Source: Arthrobacter sp. zg-Y919 (GTDB lineage: Bacteria; Actinomycetota; Actinomycetes; Actinomycetales; Micrococcaceae). From it: a stretch of 64,000 nucleotides of DNA. Every line of letters begins with the position of its first letter. The stretch's first letter is position 1. The stretch spans positions 3,020,268 to 3,084,267 of the forward strand of contig NZ_CP126242.1 of assembly GCF_030142045.1 (NCBI RefSeq), in the 5' to 3' direction. The position numbers and the translations under genes were made by a program. Below the pieces are notes generated by a model, which saw only the letters and a list, made by a program, of their open reading frames with translations, did no database searches and was not told the DNA's origin. Below are positions 16,856 through 25,036 of this stretch, piece by piece.

Positions 16856-17698
16856 CTACCGGGAGCTGATCGACTCGAACTTGCGCACCGCCAGCGGAAC
16901 AAAGACCACGAGCATCACGGCCGAGCCGATCAGCACCGTGGCAACGGCGTTCTGCATCGGCCAGGTGTCCGGGACGGGCGCGCTGCCGAGGTTGCCGAAC
17001 AGCTCGCGTACGGCCTGCACGAGTGCCGACACCGGGTTCCAGTCCGCAAAGGTCTGCAGCGGTCCGGGGAGGTTGGAGCTCTGCACAAACGCATTGGAAA
17101 TGAAGGTGATGGGAAACAGGATCATGAAGGATGCGTTGTTGATGGTCTCAGGCGAACGCACCGTCATCCCCAATAGGGCCATGACCCAGCTGAACGCATA
17201 GGAGAAGAGCAGCAGCAGTGCAAGGGCGGCCAGGAACCGTGCGGGGGTGCTGTCCACCCGCCAGCCCACCAGCAGTCCGGTGCCCATCATGATGAGCATG
17301 GAAATCCCGTTCAGCGCCAGGTCGGCGTTGGTCCGGCCGATCAGCACCGCGGAGGGGCTCATCGGCAGCGTCCGGAACCGGTCGATGATGCCCTCCTTCA
17401 GGTCCTGTGCCATGGCGGAGCCGGAGAAGGTGGATCCGAAAACCACCGTCTGGGCGAAGATTCCCGCCATCAGGAACTGGGTGTAGTCGGTGCCTGCCAC
17501 CGCAATGGATCCGCCGTAGACCTGGCTGAACAGCAGCACGAACATGATCGGCTGCAGCACGGCGAAAATGATCATGTCCGGTGAGCGCTTGATTTTGATG
17601 AGGTTGCGCTTGGTGACCGTCCAGCCGTCACCGGCCCACCGGGCCGGAAGGCTCGGCGAGCTGGTCCGGATACCGGTTGCTGATACTGCCGCGCTCAT
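16856..17698 (-). CDS. DrrB-like ABC-2 exporter permease
   Basis: The 280-residue membrane protein has six hydrophobic segments and the ABC-2/DrrB family pattern: an N-terminal WTVTKRNLIKIKRSPDMIIF, then LQPIMFVLLFSQVYGG, and a central MAQDLKEGIIDRFRTLPMS before the third segment. Its ATG overlaps the stop of the ATPase upstream (ATGA), showing that the two are made together. Family members export drugs such as daunorubicin or lipids. The actual cargo cannot be read from the sequence. Confidence 0.9.
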   Translation of the reverse strand: MSAAVSATGIRTSSPSLPARWAGDGWTVTKRNLIKIKRSPDMIIFAVLQPIMFVLLFSQVYGGSIAVAGTDYTQFLMAGIFAQTVVFGSTFSGSAMAQDLKEGIIDRFRTLPMSPSAVLIGRTNADLALNGISMLIMMGTGLLVGWRVDSTPARFLAALALLLLFSYAFSWVMALLGMTVRSPETINNASFMILFPITFISNAFVQSSNLPGPLQTFADWNPVSALVQAVRELFGNLGSAPVPDTWPMQNAVATVLIGSAVMLVVFVPLAVRKFESISSR

Positions 17699-18711
17699 CG
17701 GTGTGCCTCCTCTTTCTCCGTTTCGGCGTCCTCTTCGGCCGGCTTGCCGGTGAGCTGCAGGAAGACGTCGTCCAGGGTCGGGCGGCGGATGCCGGCGTCG
17801 TGCAGCTCGATGCTGCCGGCTTCGAGCTCGGACAGGATGCGCTGGAGCGCTGCGGGACCGTCGACGACGGCGACCTCGAGTGTCCTGCCGTCGCCGGAAA
17901 GGTGGGGATCCCCGGATCCATGCCTGCCCAGGATGGACAGCGCTTCGTCCGCGTCCTCCTGGCGGTGCAGGGCCACCGCTACCCGGTGCCCGCCGATCTG
18001 TGCCTTCAGGTCATCCGAAGTTCCCTCGGCAATAACCTTCCCCTCGTCGATCACTGCCACCTTGTCTGCCAGCTGGTCCGCTTCCTCCAGGTACTGGGTG
18101 GTCAGCAGCAGCGTGGTTCCACGGGCCACCAGGTCGGTGATGACACCCCAGAGCGCAATCCGGGACCGCGGGTCCAGTCCGGTCGTGGGTTCGTCCAGGA
18201 AGAGGACCCGGGGTTGGTTCACCAGGGCGCCGGCGAGGTCCAGACGGCGGCGCATACCGCCGGAGTAGCCCTTGACCGGCCGGTTGCCGGCGTCGGAGAG
18301 CTCGAACATATCGATCAGTTCGACTGCCCGTTCCTTCGCGCGCCGGGCAGGCAGGTGGTACAAATGCCCCACCATGTCCAGGTTCTCAATCCCGGTGAGG
18401 TTCTCATCCACCGCGGAGTACTGGCCGGACACGCCAATGACGCGCCGGACTGCCTTGGGATCGCCGAGCACGTTGATGCCGTCGATGACGGCGGTGCCCG
18501 AATCGGGCCGGATCAGGGTGGTGAGGACCTTGACGGCGGTGGTTTTCCCGGCACCGTTCGGGCCCAGCAAAGCGGTCACTGTTCCTTCAGGGACAGCGAT
18601 GTCCAGTCCGTCCAGGGCATGCACGGGACCGGATTTCGAGGAGTAGACCTTGGTCAGACCCTCGGCAGAGATCAACGGCGTGGAAGTTGACGACTGTGGT
18701 GAAAAGGACAT
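17695..18711 (-). CDS. DrrA-like ABC exporter ATP-binding protein
   Basis: The 338-residue product is a DrrA-family ATPase. Walker A is GPNGAGKTT near residue 49. The DrrA-type GVSGQYSAVDENLTG follows near 93, then the signature YSGGMRRRLDLAGAL, Walker B LFLDEPTTGLDPRS and LTTQYLEEADQLAD. The C-terminal RPTLDDVFLQLTG is also characteristic. It is the first gene of a leftward run of five transporter genes ending at 13925 and overlaps its permease by four bases. Confidence 0.94.
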   Translation of the reverse strand: MSFSPQSSTSTPLISAEGLTKVYSSKSGPVHALDGLDIAVPEGTVTALLGPNGAGKTTAVKVLTTLIRPDSGTAVIDGINVLGDPKAVRRVIGVSGQYSAVDENLTGIENLDMVGHLYHLPARRAKERAVELIDMFELSDAGNRPVKGYSGGMRRRLDLAGALVNQPRVLFLDEPTTGLDPRSRIALWGVITDLVARGTTLLLTTQYLEEADQLADKVAVIDEGKVIAEGTSDDLKAQIGGHRVAVALHRQEDADEALSILGRHGSGDPHLSGDGRTLEVAVVDGPAALQRILSELEAGSIELHDAGIRRPTLDDVFLQLTGKPAEEDAETEKEEAHR

Positions 18712-18777
18712 GCGTCGAGGGTAGGACCGGGAACGGGAGGTGCGCCCCTCTCATGCGGACACCATTGGTCCGCAGTA

Positions 18778-19986
18778 TTAAGCCGATTCGGGTACGGCTT
18801 TCCGTTCGGCGGCGGCCGGCGCAAAGACAATCGAAACCAGCATGGCGGCTCCCACCACCAGCAGCGCATTGCGGATCCCCCAGCTCTCGCCCAGGAAGCC
18901 GAGCACCGGCGGGCCTACGAAGAAGGCCATGTAGCCAATGGTGGAAACCACGGAGACCCGGCCCGCGGCATGCACGGGGTCCTCTCCGGCGGCGGACATT
19001 CCCATCGGAAAGCCCAGCGCCGCGCCGATCCCCCACAGCACGGCCCCTCCGGCGGCCAGCACCAGGTTCGGGGCGAACACGAAGAGCAGCAGTCCGGCGA
19101 GGGAGGCGCTCATGCATATCCGCAGCGCCGGAACGCGTCCCAGCCGGTCAATCAGGCGGGCACCAAACCAGCGGGTGAGGGTCATGGCGGCAACGAACAC
19201 CCCGAACATCACGGCTCCGGTTGATTCGCTGGTGCCCAGCCCATCCACCGTCGCCTTGGCCACCCAGTCATTGGCCGCACCTTCGGTGAGGGCGGCGCCC
19301 AGGACGACGACGCCGATCATCACCGTGCGCCCCTCCCGCCAGGCACCGAACCGGGACGGCTTTGACGACGCATCGGCGCCAGTGCCGGCAGCTGCGGGGT
19401 GCGGCAGCTGGAGGAAGTTCCGCGGCACGATCAGCACCGCCACGCAGACCAGGGTCAGGATGCCCAGCAGGTGCAGGGACAGCGAAACGCCGGCGGCGGA
19501 CAGCACGGCACCAATCATGGCGCCCACAAACGCCCCGCCACTGAACGCGCCATGGAATTTGGGCATCACCGTCCGGCCCACCCGGCGCTCCACGTCGGCA
19601 CCCTCCAGGTTCATGGCAACGTCCCAGCCGGCAATCCCCACCCCGAACACCAGCAGGCCCGCGCCGGTCAGGGGAATCGACCCGAGATTCAGGCCCGCGG
19701 CGATGGCGAGCGAAGCGGCCGACGTCGTCAGGCCGCCTGCGCGTACGGCACCGGCCGTGCCGATCCGCTGGGCCACCGAACCGGCCAGCGGCAGCGCCAC
19801 GACGGATCCAATGGCCGAGAACAGCAGGAGCAGGCCGACACCGGCGGCACCAATACCCAGGTCCTGCGCTGCGGCCGGAATCCGGGCCGCCCAGCTGGCG
19901 AAGACCAGGCCGTTGAGGCCGAAAATCACGAAGACGGCGATGAGTGCTTTATTCAGGGCTGATTCGCTGGTTTCCTCCACGCCCAA
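18778..19986 (-). CDS. MFS transporter, YbjJ-like
   Basis: The 402-residue protein has about 12 membrane segments in two halves. The first, LNGLVFASWAARIPAAAQDLG, resembles the YbjJ group of major facilitator proteins. The loop motif SVAQRIGTAGAVRAG between segments 2 and 3 is the degenerate MFS A-motif. TTG at 19986 has GGGGA five bases upstream; GTG at 19980 is an alternative start. It stands between the ABC genes and the ABC-F gene, all leftward. The substrate is unknown. Confidence 0.85.
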   Translation of the reverse strand: MGVEETSESALNKALIAVFVIFGLNGLVFASWAARIPAAAQDLGIGAAGVGLLLLFSAIGSVVALPLAGSVAQRIGTAGAVRAGGLTTSAASLAIAAGLNLGSIPLTGAGLLVFGVGIAGWDVAMNLEGADVERRVGRTVMPKFHGAFSGGAFVGAMIGAVLSAAGVSLSLHLLGILTLVCVAVLIVPRNFLQLPHPAAAGTGADASSKPSRFGAWREGRTVMIGVVVLGAALTEGAANDWVAKATVDGLGTSESTGAVMFGVFVAAMTLTRWFGARLIDRLGRVPALRICMSASLAGLLLFVFAPNLVLAAGGAVLWGIGAALGFPMGMSAAGEDPVHAAGRVSVVSTIGYMAFFVGPPVLGFLGESWGIRNALLVVGAAMLVSIVFAPAAAERKAVPESA

Positions 19987-19995
19987 TATTGTCCC

Positions 19996-21678
19996 CTACC
20001 GGACCCGCTCCACGCGTTTTTCGTCCCACACCGGGGTTTCGGACTCGTAAACCCTGCCGTCGGAACCGAACACCAGGAAACGGTCGAAGCTGCGGGCAAA
20101 CCAGCGGTCGTGGGTGACGGCCAGGACCGTGCCTTCGAAAGCGTCGATGGCCTTTTCCAGGGCCTCGGCCGAGTGCAGGTCCAGGTTGTCGGTAGGCTCG
20201 TCCAGCAGCAGCAGGGTCGCGCCGGAGAGCTCCAGGAGCAGGATCTGCATGCGTGCCTGCTGGCCGCCGGAAAGCGACTCGAATTTCTGTTCCGAGGACG
20301 CGGCCAGGCCGTAGCGGTCCAGCGCTCCGGCGGCGGCTTCGCGGCCCAGCCCGGACCGGTGTTCGTCGCCGCGGTGCAGGATGTCCAGCAGGGTCCGGTC
20401 AGCGAGGTCGGGGCGCATCATGGTCTGCGCGAAGAACCCCGGCCGGATCCGTGCCCCCAGTTTCACCGAACCGGCATGCGGCACGGCCGCGATTTCCACT
20501 TCCGAGACGGGCTCGTGTTCCTTATCCGGGTCGCTGCCGCCCAGGGCCAGCAGGCGCAGGAAATGGGACTTTCCGGATCCGTTGGAGCCAAGCACCCCCA
20601 CCCGGTCCCCGAACCAGATCTCGGTGCTGAACGGCTTCATCAGCCCAGTCAGTTCCAGCTTCTGTGCGACGACGGCACGCTTGGCCGTCCGCCCGCCGCG
20701 CAGCCGCATCTTGACGTTCTGCTCAATGGGAAGGGCTTCGGGCGGTCCGGCCTCGAGGAATTTGGCCAGCCGGGTCTGCGCCGCGTGGTACCGGTTGGCC
20801 ATGTCGGAGCGGAACGCGGCCTTGTTCTTGTACATGTTGACGAGTTCCTTGAGCTTGAGATGCTCCTCGTCCCAGCGCCGGCGCAGTTCCTCGAACCGGG
20901 CGTTGCGGTCCTCGCGGGCCTTGACGTAGCTGCTGAAGCTTCCGCCGTGGATCCAGGCCGAGGCGCCGTTGATGCCCGGTTCCAGGGTCACGATCCGGGT
21001 GGCGGCGTTGTCCAGCAGTTCGCGGTCGTGGCTGACAAACAGCACGGATTTCCTGGACTCGGCCAGCTTTCCCTCGAGCCAGCGTTTGCCGGGGACGTCC
21101 AGGTAGTTGTCCGGTTCGTCCAGGAGCAGGAGCTCGTCCGGCCCGGCGAAGAGTGCCTCCAGGACCAGCCGTTTCTGCTCGCCGCCGGAAAGCGTGGCGG
21201 CCCTGCGGTACTGCGCCCGGTCGAAGGGCAGTCCGAGCGCGGCCATGGTCACCTCATCCCAGACGGTTTCCTGTTCGTAGCCGCCGACGTCGCCCCATTC
21301 GGTGATGGCGGTGGCGTAGCGCATCTGGGTGGGCTCGTCGTCGTGCTCCATCATGGCGAGTTCGGCTGCGTCCACTTCGCGGGCCGCGGCAGCGAGGGCC
21401 GGCGGCGCGGCCGAAACGAGCAGGTCGCGGACCGTGCTGTCATCACGGACCTGCCCGACGAACTGGCGCATGATGCCCATGTTGCCGGACCGGGAAACGG
21501 TGCCCTCGTCAGGTTTGAGATCCTCGGCGATGATCCGCAGCAGGGTGGTCTTCCCGGTGCCGTTGGGGCCGATCAGGGCCGTTTTATGCCCGTCGCCGAC
21601 CTTGAAGCTGACGCCGTTGAGCAGCTGCCGGCCGTCGGAGAGGAAATAGTCAATGTTGGATACGTCGAGATGCGCCAC
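19996..21678 (-). CDS. ABC-F family ATP-binding protein
   Basis: The 560-residue soluble protein has two ABC ATPase domains and no membrane segments, the hallmark of ABC-F proteins that act on ribosomes and can protect against antibiotics. The first domain has Walker A GPNGTGKTT, signature LSGGEQKRLVLEALF and Walker B LLLLDEPDNYLDVPG. A charged interdomain linker follows (residues about 255-320), then Walker A GSNGSGKS and LSGGQQARMQILLLEL in the second domain. GTG at 21678 is preferred, with GGAGGA seven bases upstream, over the ATG at 21777. The subfamily cannot be fixed by eye. Confidence 0.92.
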   Translation of the reverse strand: MAHLDVSNIDYFLSDGRQLLNGVSFKVGDGHKTALIGPNGTGKTTLLRIIAEDLKPDEGTVSRSGNMGIMRQFVGQVRDDSTVRDLLVSAAPPALAAAAREVDAAELAMMEHDDEPTQMRYATAITEWGDVGGYEQETVWDEVTMAALGLPFDRAQYRRAATLSGGEQKRLVLEALFAGPDELLLLDEPDNYLDVPGKRWLEGKLAESRKSVLFVSHDRELLDNAATRIVTLEPGINGASAWIHGGSFSSYVKAREDRNARFEELRRRWDEEHLKLKELVNMYKNKAAFRSDMANRYHAAQTRLAKFLEAGPPEALPIEQNVKMRLRGGRTAKRAVVAQKLELTGLMKPFSTEIWFGDRVGVLGSNGSGKSHFLRLLALGGSDPDKEHEPVSEVEIAAVPHAGSVKLGARIRPGFFAQTMMRPDLADRTLLDILHRGDEHRSGLGREAAAGALDRYGLAASSEQKFESLSGGQQARMQILLLELSGATLLLLDEPTDNLDLHSAEALEKAIDAFEGTVLAVTHDRWFARSFDRFLVFGSDGRVYESETPVWDEKRVERVR

Positions 21679-21791
21679 GTATCCATCCTCCCATTCCCCG
21701 CGGCTGGCTCCCCGTTGGCCGGAAGCCGCCGGCCGGGCATACGATGAAAAGCCCTGGAATTTCAAGGAAAATCTCAAGAAAGCAGGACCAA

Positions 21792-22112
21792 ATGATCTTC
21801 ATTACCGTCAAGTTCCTCGTCAAGCCCGAGTGGACCGAGCGCTGGCCGGAACTGACCGCCGGCTTCACCGCCGCCACCCGCGCCGAGCCCGGCAACCTCT
21901 GGTTCGACTGGTCCCGCAGCCTGGAAAACCCGAACGAGTTTGTCCTCGTGGAGGCGTTCAAGGACGACGCCGCCGCCGCGCATGTCCAGAGCGGCCACTT
22001 CCAGCAGGCCATGAAGGACATGGTTCCGGCGCTGGTGGAAACCCCGAAGATCATCAACACCGTCATTGACGGCGAAGAATGGTCCCGGATGGGCGAGCTG
22101 ACCGTCGAGTAG
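21792..22112 (+). CDS. Putative antibiotic biosynthesis monooxygenase-fold protein
   Basis: The 106-residue product fits the ABM/YgiN ferredoxin-like fold. It opens MIFITVKFLVKPEWTERWPE, has EPGNLWFDWSRSLENPNEFVLVE in the middle, and ends with HVQSGHFQQAM. The WFDWS...EFVLVE strand pair and the histidine in SGHFQ are typical of these small dimeric quinol-monooxygenase-like proteins. The start is ATG at 21792 with CAGGA upstream. It is a single rightward gene, divergent from the ABC-F gene and converging with the small gene at 22115. The substrate is unknown. Confidence 0.82.
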   Translation: MIFITVKFLVKPEWTERWPELTAGFTAATRAEPGNLWFDWSRSLENPNEFVLVEAFKDDAAAAHVQSGHFQQAMKDMVPALVETPKIINTVIDGEEWSRMGELTVE

Positions 22113-22114
22113 GA

Positions 22115-22384
22115 CTACTTTTTATCCGGCTCGTAGCCGGCACGGCGAAGCATTTTCCGCAGGTCCACCACGGTCTGCTCGTCGATGTCCTTGCCTTTCG
22201 GCACCGTAAGGACATCCGTCTGCCCGGCCAGGGTGACCTCGTACTTGCCGTTGTGCTCCCGGGTAGTGTCGGCCACTGCTTCCAGCAGTGACAGGACGTC
22301 CTTCCATTCGATGTTGCTGCTGGAAGGATGACGCAGGATCTTGTCCAGCGTGTCCCGGTGGTGGTTGTTCAAATGCTCGGTCAT
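22115..22384 (-). CDS. Small conserved protein, possibly HicA/YcfA-like
   Basis: The 89-residue product starts MTEHLNNHHRDTLDKILRHP and ends VVDLRKMLRRAGYEPDKK. The layout (helix, three short strands with LTVPKGKDIDEQTV, final helix) resembles the double-stranded-RNA-binding-like HicA/YcfA fold. Proteins like this are widespread as stand-alone genes in actinobacteria without a HicB partner, and no antitoxin gene is adjacent here. Calling it a toxin is not justified. It is convergent with the monooxygenase-fold gene, with stop codons two bases apart. Confidence 0.78.
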   Translation of the reverse strand: MTEHLNNHHRDTLDKILRHPSSSNIEWKDVLSLLEAVADTTREHNGKYEVTLAGQTDVLTVPKGKDIDEQTVVDLRKMLRRAGYEPDKK

Positions 22385-22496
22385 GGGAACCTCCTGTTAC
22401 CAGTTCCCCATGACCGGCCACCACGCGCAAGGCCCGGCTCTCTGTTGTTCAGGGGTCCGTCCCGGGATTGTTCCCGCTGCACCCGCGGGACTGGGC

Positions 22497-23945
22497 CTAG
22501 CCCGGTTCGGGTGCGAGGTCGGGCACCGGCAGTCCGAACACGTCCTTGAGTGCCAGCTTTGCCGCATGCAGTCCGCCCATGCCGTGGACCCCCGGTCCCG
22601 GCGGGGTGGACGCGGAACTGAGGTAGACCCCGGGCACGGTCGTCCGCCACGGTTTTGGAGACAGGACCGGACGGATGAGCATCTGGGCCAGCGTCACTGC
22701 CCCGCCGCCGAAGTCCCCGCCAACGTAGTTGGCGTTGTACTGCGCCAGATCAGCCGCCGTCGTCACCCGCGAATCGACAATGACATCACGGAAACCGGGG
22801 GCGAACCGCTCAATCTGGGCGGTCACCGCTTCGGTCATGTCCACCGTGGAACCGGCGGGTACATGGCAGTAGGACCAGAGGACGTGGCGGCCGGCGGGGG
22901 CACGGCTGGCATCGAAGGCGCTGGGTTGGGACAACAGCACGTACGGGCGGCGAGGGTGCCGGCCGGAGGCGACGTCGTCCTCGGCCGCAGCCAGTTCGGC
23001 CCGGGTGCCGCCCAGGTGGGCGGTTCCCGTGCGCGCCATCTCCGGGTTGGTCCAGGGCACCGGACCGGAGAGGATGAAGTCCACCTTGCACGCAGCGTTC
23101 CCGTAGCGGAACCGCTGCAGGGCCTTGGCATAACGCGGCGGAAGCCGGTCCCCGCCCAGTTCCAGCAGTACCGACGGGGACACATCCAGGATCACGGCCC
23201 GGGAGTCCGCCACCTCGTCCAGGGACGTGATCCGGTGCCCGGTGGAGATCTCACCGCCGTGCTCCCGCAGGTCATCGGCCAGCGCCTCGGCGATGGCCTG
23301 CGAGCCGCCTACCGGGATGGGCCAGCCCACGGAGTGGGCCAGGGTTCCCAGCATCAGCCCGCCGCCCGCGGAGGGCAGCGACGGCATTCTGCCGACGGGG
23401 TGCGCCGCGACGCCGGAGAGCAGGGCCGGGGCGGCGTCCTCCACGAAACGCCGGTTCCACAGGGGCGTGCCCTGGTCCAGGGCAGCCAGGCCGAAGCTCG
23501 CCAGCGCAACCGGATCCCGGGGAATGCTCAGCAGGGAGCCCATCAGCAGTTCAGTGACGGCCTCGCTGCGCTTCACCAGCGGTTCCATCAGGCGCCGGTA
23601 GGCGGCACCGTCGCGTCCCAGCCCGTCCACGGTCCGGTCCAGGTCCCGATACGCCAGTGCCGCACGTCCGCCGTCGAGCGGCGATGCATAGGAAATCTCC
23701 GGCACCGCAAGGCCGATCCGCCGGTCCAGGCCGAAGCTGCGGAAGAACGGGGAGGCCAGGGCCATGGGATGCACGGCCGAGCAGATGTCGTGCAGGTGGC
23801 CGGGTTCCATCAGTTCCTTGGTGCGGCTGCCGCCGCCCACCGTGGATTCGGTTTCGAACACCCGGACCGTGAGGCCGGCACGGGCCATAACGACCGCCGC
23901 TGCAAGTCCGTTGGGCCCGGCCCCGACCACACTGACATCGCTCAC
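22497..23945 (-). CDS. FAD-dependent oxidoreductase, phytoene desaturase-like
   Basis: The 482-residue protein has an N-terminal Rossmann dinucleotide motif VVGAGPNGLAAAVVMARAG, the second nucleotide-contact ETESTVGGGSRTKE, and a C-terminal FAD-contact region YLSSASTPPGPGVHGMGG. This layout matches the NAD(P)/FAD-dependent, CrtI-like oxidoreductases common in actinobacteria. It is not within a carotenoid cluster, so the substrate is unknown. Its GTG start overlaps the stop of the FemX-like gene (GTGA), making it the last gene of the unit 26499 to 22497. Confidence 0.88.
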   Translation of the reverse strand: MSDVSVVGAGPNGLAAAVVMARAGLTVRVFETESTVGGGSRTKELMEPGHLHDICSAVHPMALASPFFRSFGLDRRIGLAVPEISYASPLDGGRAALAYRDLDRTVDGLGRDGAAYRRLMEPLVKRSEAVTELLMGSLLSIPRDPVALASFGLAALDQGTPLWNRRFVEDAAPALLSGVAAHPVGRMPSLPSAGGGLMLGTLAHSVGWPIPVGGSQAIAEALADDLREHGGEISTGHRITSLDEVADSRAVILDVSPSVLLELGGDRLPPRYAKALQRFRYGNAACKVDFILSGPVPWTNPEMARTGTAHLGGTRAELAAAEDDVASGRHPRRPYVLLSQPSAFDASRAPAGRHVLWSYCHVPAGSTVDMTEAVTAQIERFAPGFRDVIVDSRVTTAADLAQYNANYVGGDFGGGAVTLAQMLIRPVLSPKPWRTTVPGVYLSSASTPPGPGVHGMGGLHAAKLALKDVFGLPVPDLAPEPG

Positions 23946-25036
23946 GAGTCTGCCTTGTTCCCCTTCCGGCCGGCGATGCGGCCTGCAAGTCCCTTGGCGG
24001 AGGCCGGGAGGCCGCGCAGCTTCCCGGGCGCCTCACGGCGCATTTTCAGGGCGTTGGCCACCAGTGCGTACCGCAGCGGATGCAGAGGGATGTCGTAGGT
24101 GGTGGGAATGGTGACCACGGTCTTGGAGAAGTTCCGCTTGAACGTGGTGACGTTGATCAGGCTGGGGTAGTTGTCGCTGACAATGCCCGTGAGGCCGCAG
24201 GCGGTGTTGCCGGCTTCCTTGAGGACCTTGAAGGCCTCCCACAGCAGCAGGTAGGGCGCGTTGGTCTTACGGGCACTGTGCGAACTGGCCGCGAAGTAAT
24301 AGACCGAGTAGCCCCGGTACTCGGTGGTGATCAGCCAGGACACGGCCTGCCCGTCCATGTAGGCCACCATGAGGCGCAGGTGGTCGCCGAGTTCGGTGAG
24401 CAGTGTTTCGTAGAAGGTGGACTCGAAGCTCGAGAAGCCGTCGCGGGACGCGGTTTCCTGCATGATCGGGAACAGCTCCGTACGGAACACTTCCGCCCAG
24501 CGGTCCCGCTCAATGGTGCTGACCTTGACGCCGAGCTTCTCCGCCTTGCGGATCAGGTTCCGGGCGTTGGAGCGGAAGGAGGCAAAGATTTCATCGGTGT
24601 CCGGGGTCAGGTCCACCACGATTTCACGTTCGTACCAGCCGTGTTCCAGCGGGCCGGTGACGGGTGGCTGGGGATGCTCGATCTGCATGCGGATGTAGAG
24701 CGGGTCCACCGCGGGATCGGCCCGGAACTGTTCCTGCACGGTGGAGACCAGCCGGGCTTCGGCGTTGTGCGTGCGGGTGGTGAACCAGGTCGGGCCGTTG
24801 ACGACGACGAGGGACGGACGGAGCCGGCGTTCGGACCGGAGGTAGCTCGCCGTGGCCACCAGGGTGCCGCCGTCGTAATAGGCCCAGATGCCGTAGGGGC
24901 TGCGGCCGAGTTTCCGCTCAAAATCCGCCCAATAGGGGGTCTGTTCCAGCGGAATCACCACATCGGGGTGCGCGGCGGCAAGCGCCTCGAACTCCTCGTG
25001 GCTGAGCTGCTCGGAACGGTATGGAACGGGGGTCAC
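23942..25036 (-). CDS. FemX/FemAB-like peptidoglycan bridge aminoacyltransferase
   Basis: The 364-residue protein belongs to the Fem family, which uses aminoacyl-tRNA to add residues to the lipid II stem peptide. Supporting features are EQTPYWADFERKLGRSPYGIW near residue 32, a central VVDLTPDTDEIFASFRSNAR, and C-terminal GNT-acetyltransferase-like strands with SYYFAASS-type YSVYYFAASSHSA and NAPYLLLWEAFKVLKEAG. It starts with GTG, overlapping the GT87 stop by four bases, and itself overlaps the FAD oxidoreductase. The residue added to the bridge cannot be read from the sequence. Confidence 0.9.
   Translation of the reverse strand: MTPVPYRSEQLSHEEFEALAAAHPDVVIPLEQTPYWADFERKLGRSPYGIWAYYDGGTLVATASYLRSERRLRPSLVVVNGPTWFTTRTHNAEARLVSTVQEQFRADPAVDPLYIRMQIEHPQPPVTGPLEHGWYEREIVVDLTPDTDEIFASFRSNARNLIRKAEKLGVKVSTIERDRWAEVFRTELFPIMQETASRDGFSSFESTFYETLLTELGDHLRLMVAYMDGQAVSWLITTEYRGYSVYYFAASSHSARKTNAPYLLLWEAFKVLKEAGNTACGLTGIVSDNYPSLINVTTFKRNFSKTVVTIPTTYDIPLHPLRYALVANALKMRREAPGKLRGLPASAKGLAGRIAGRKGNKADS

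Noticed and set aside
22115..22384. HicA toxin of a toxin-antitoxin pair
   Set aside because: Only fold-level resemblance; no HicB-like partner adjoins it, so it is kept as a small conserved protein.
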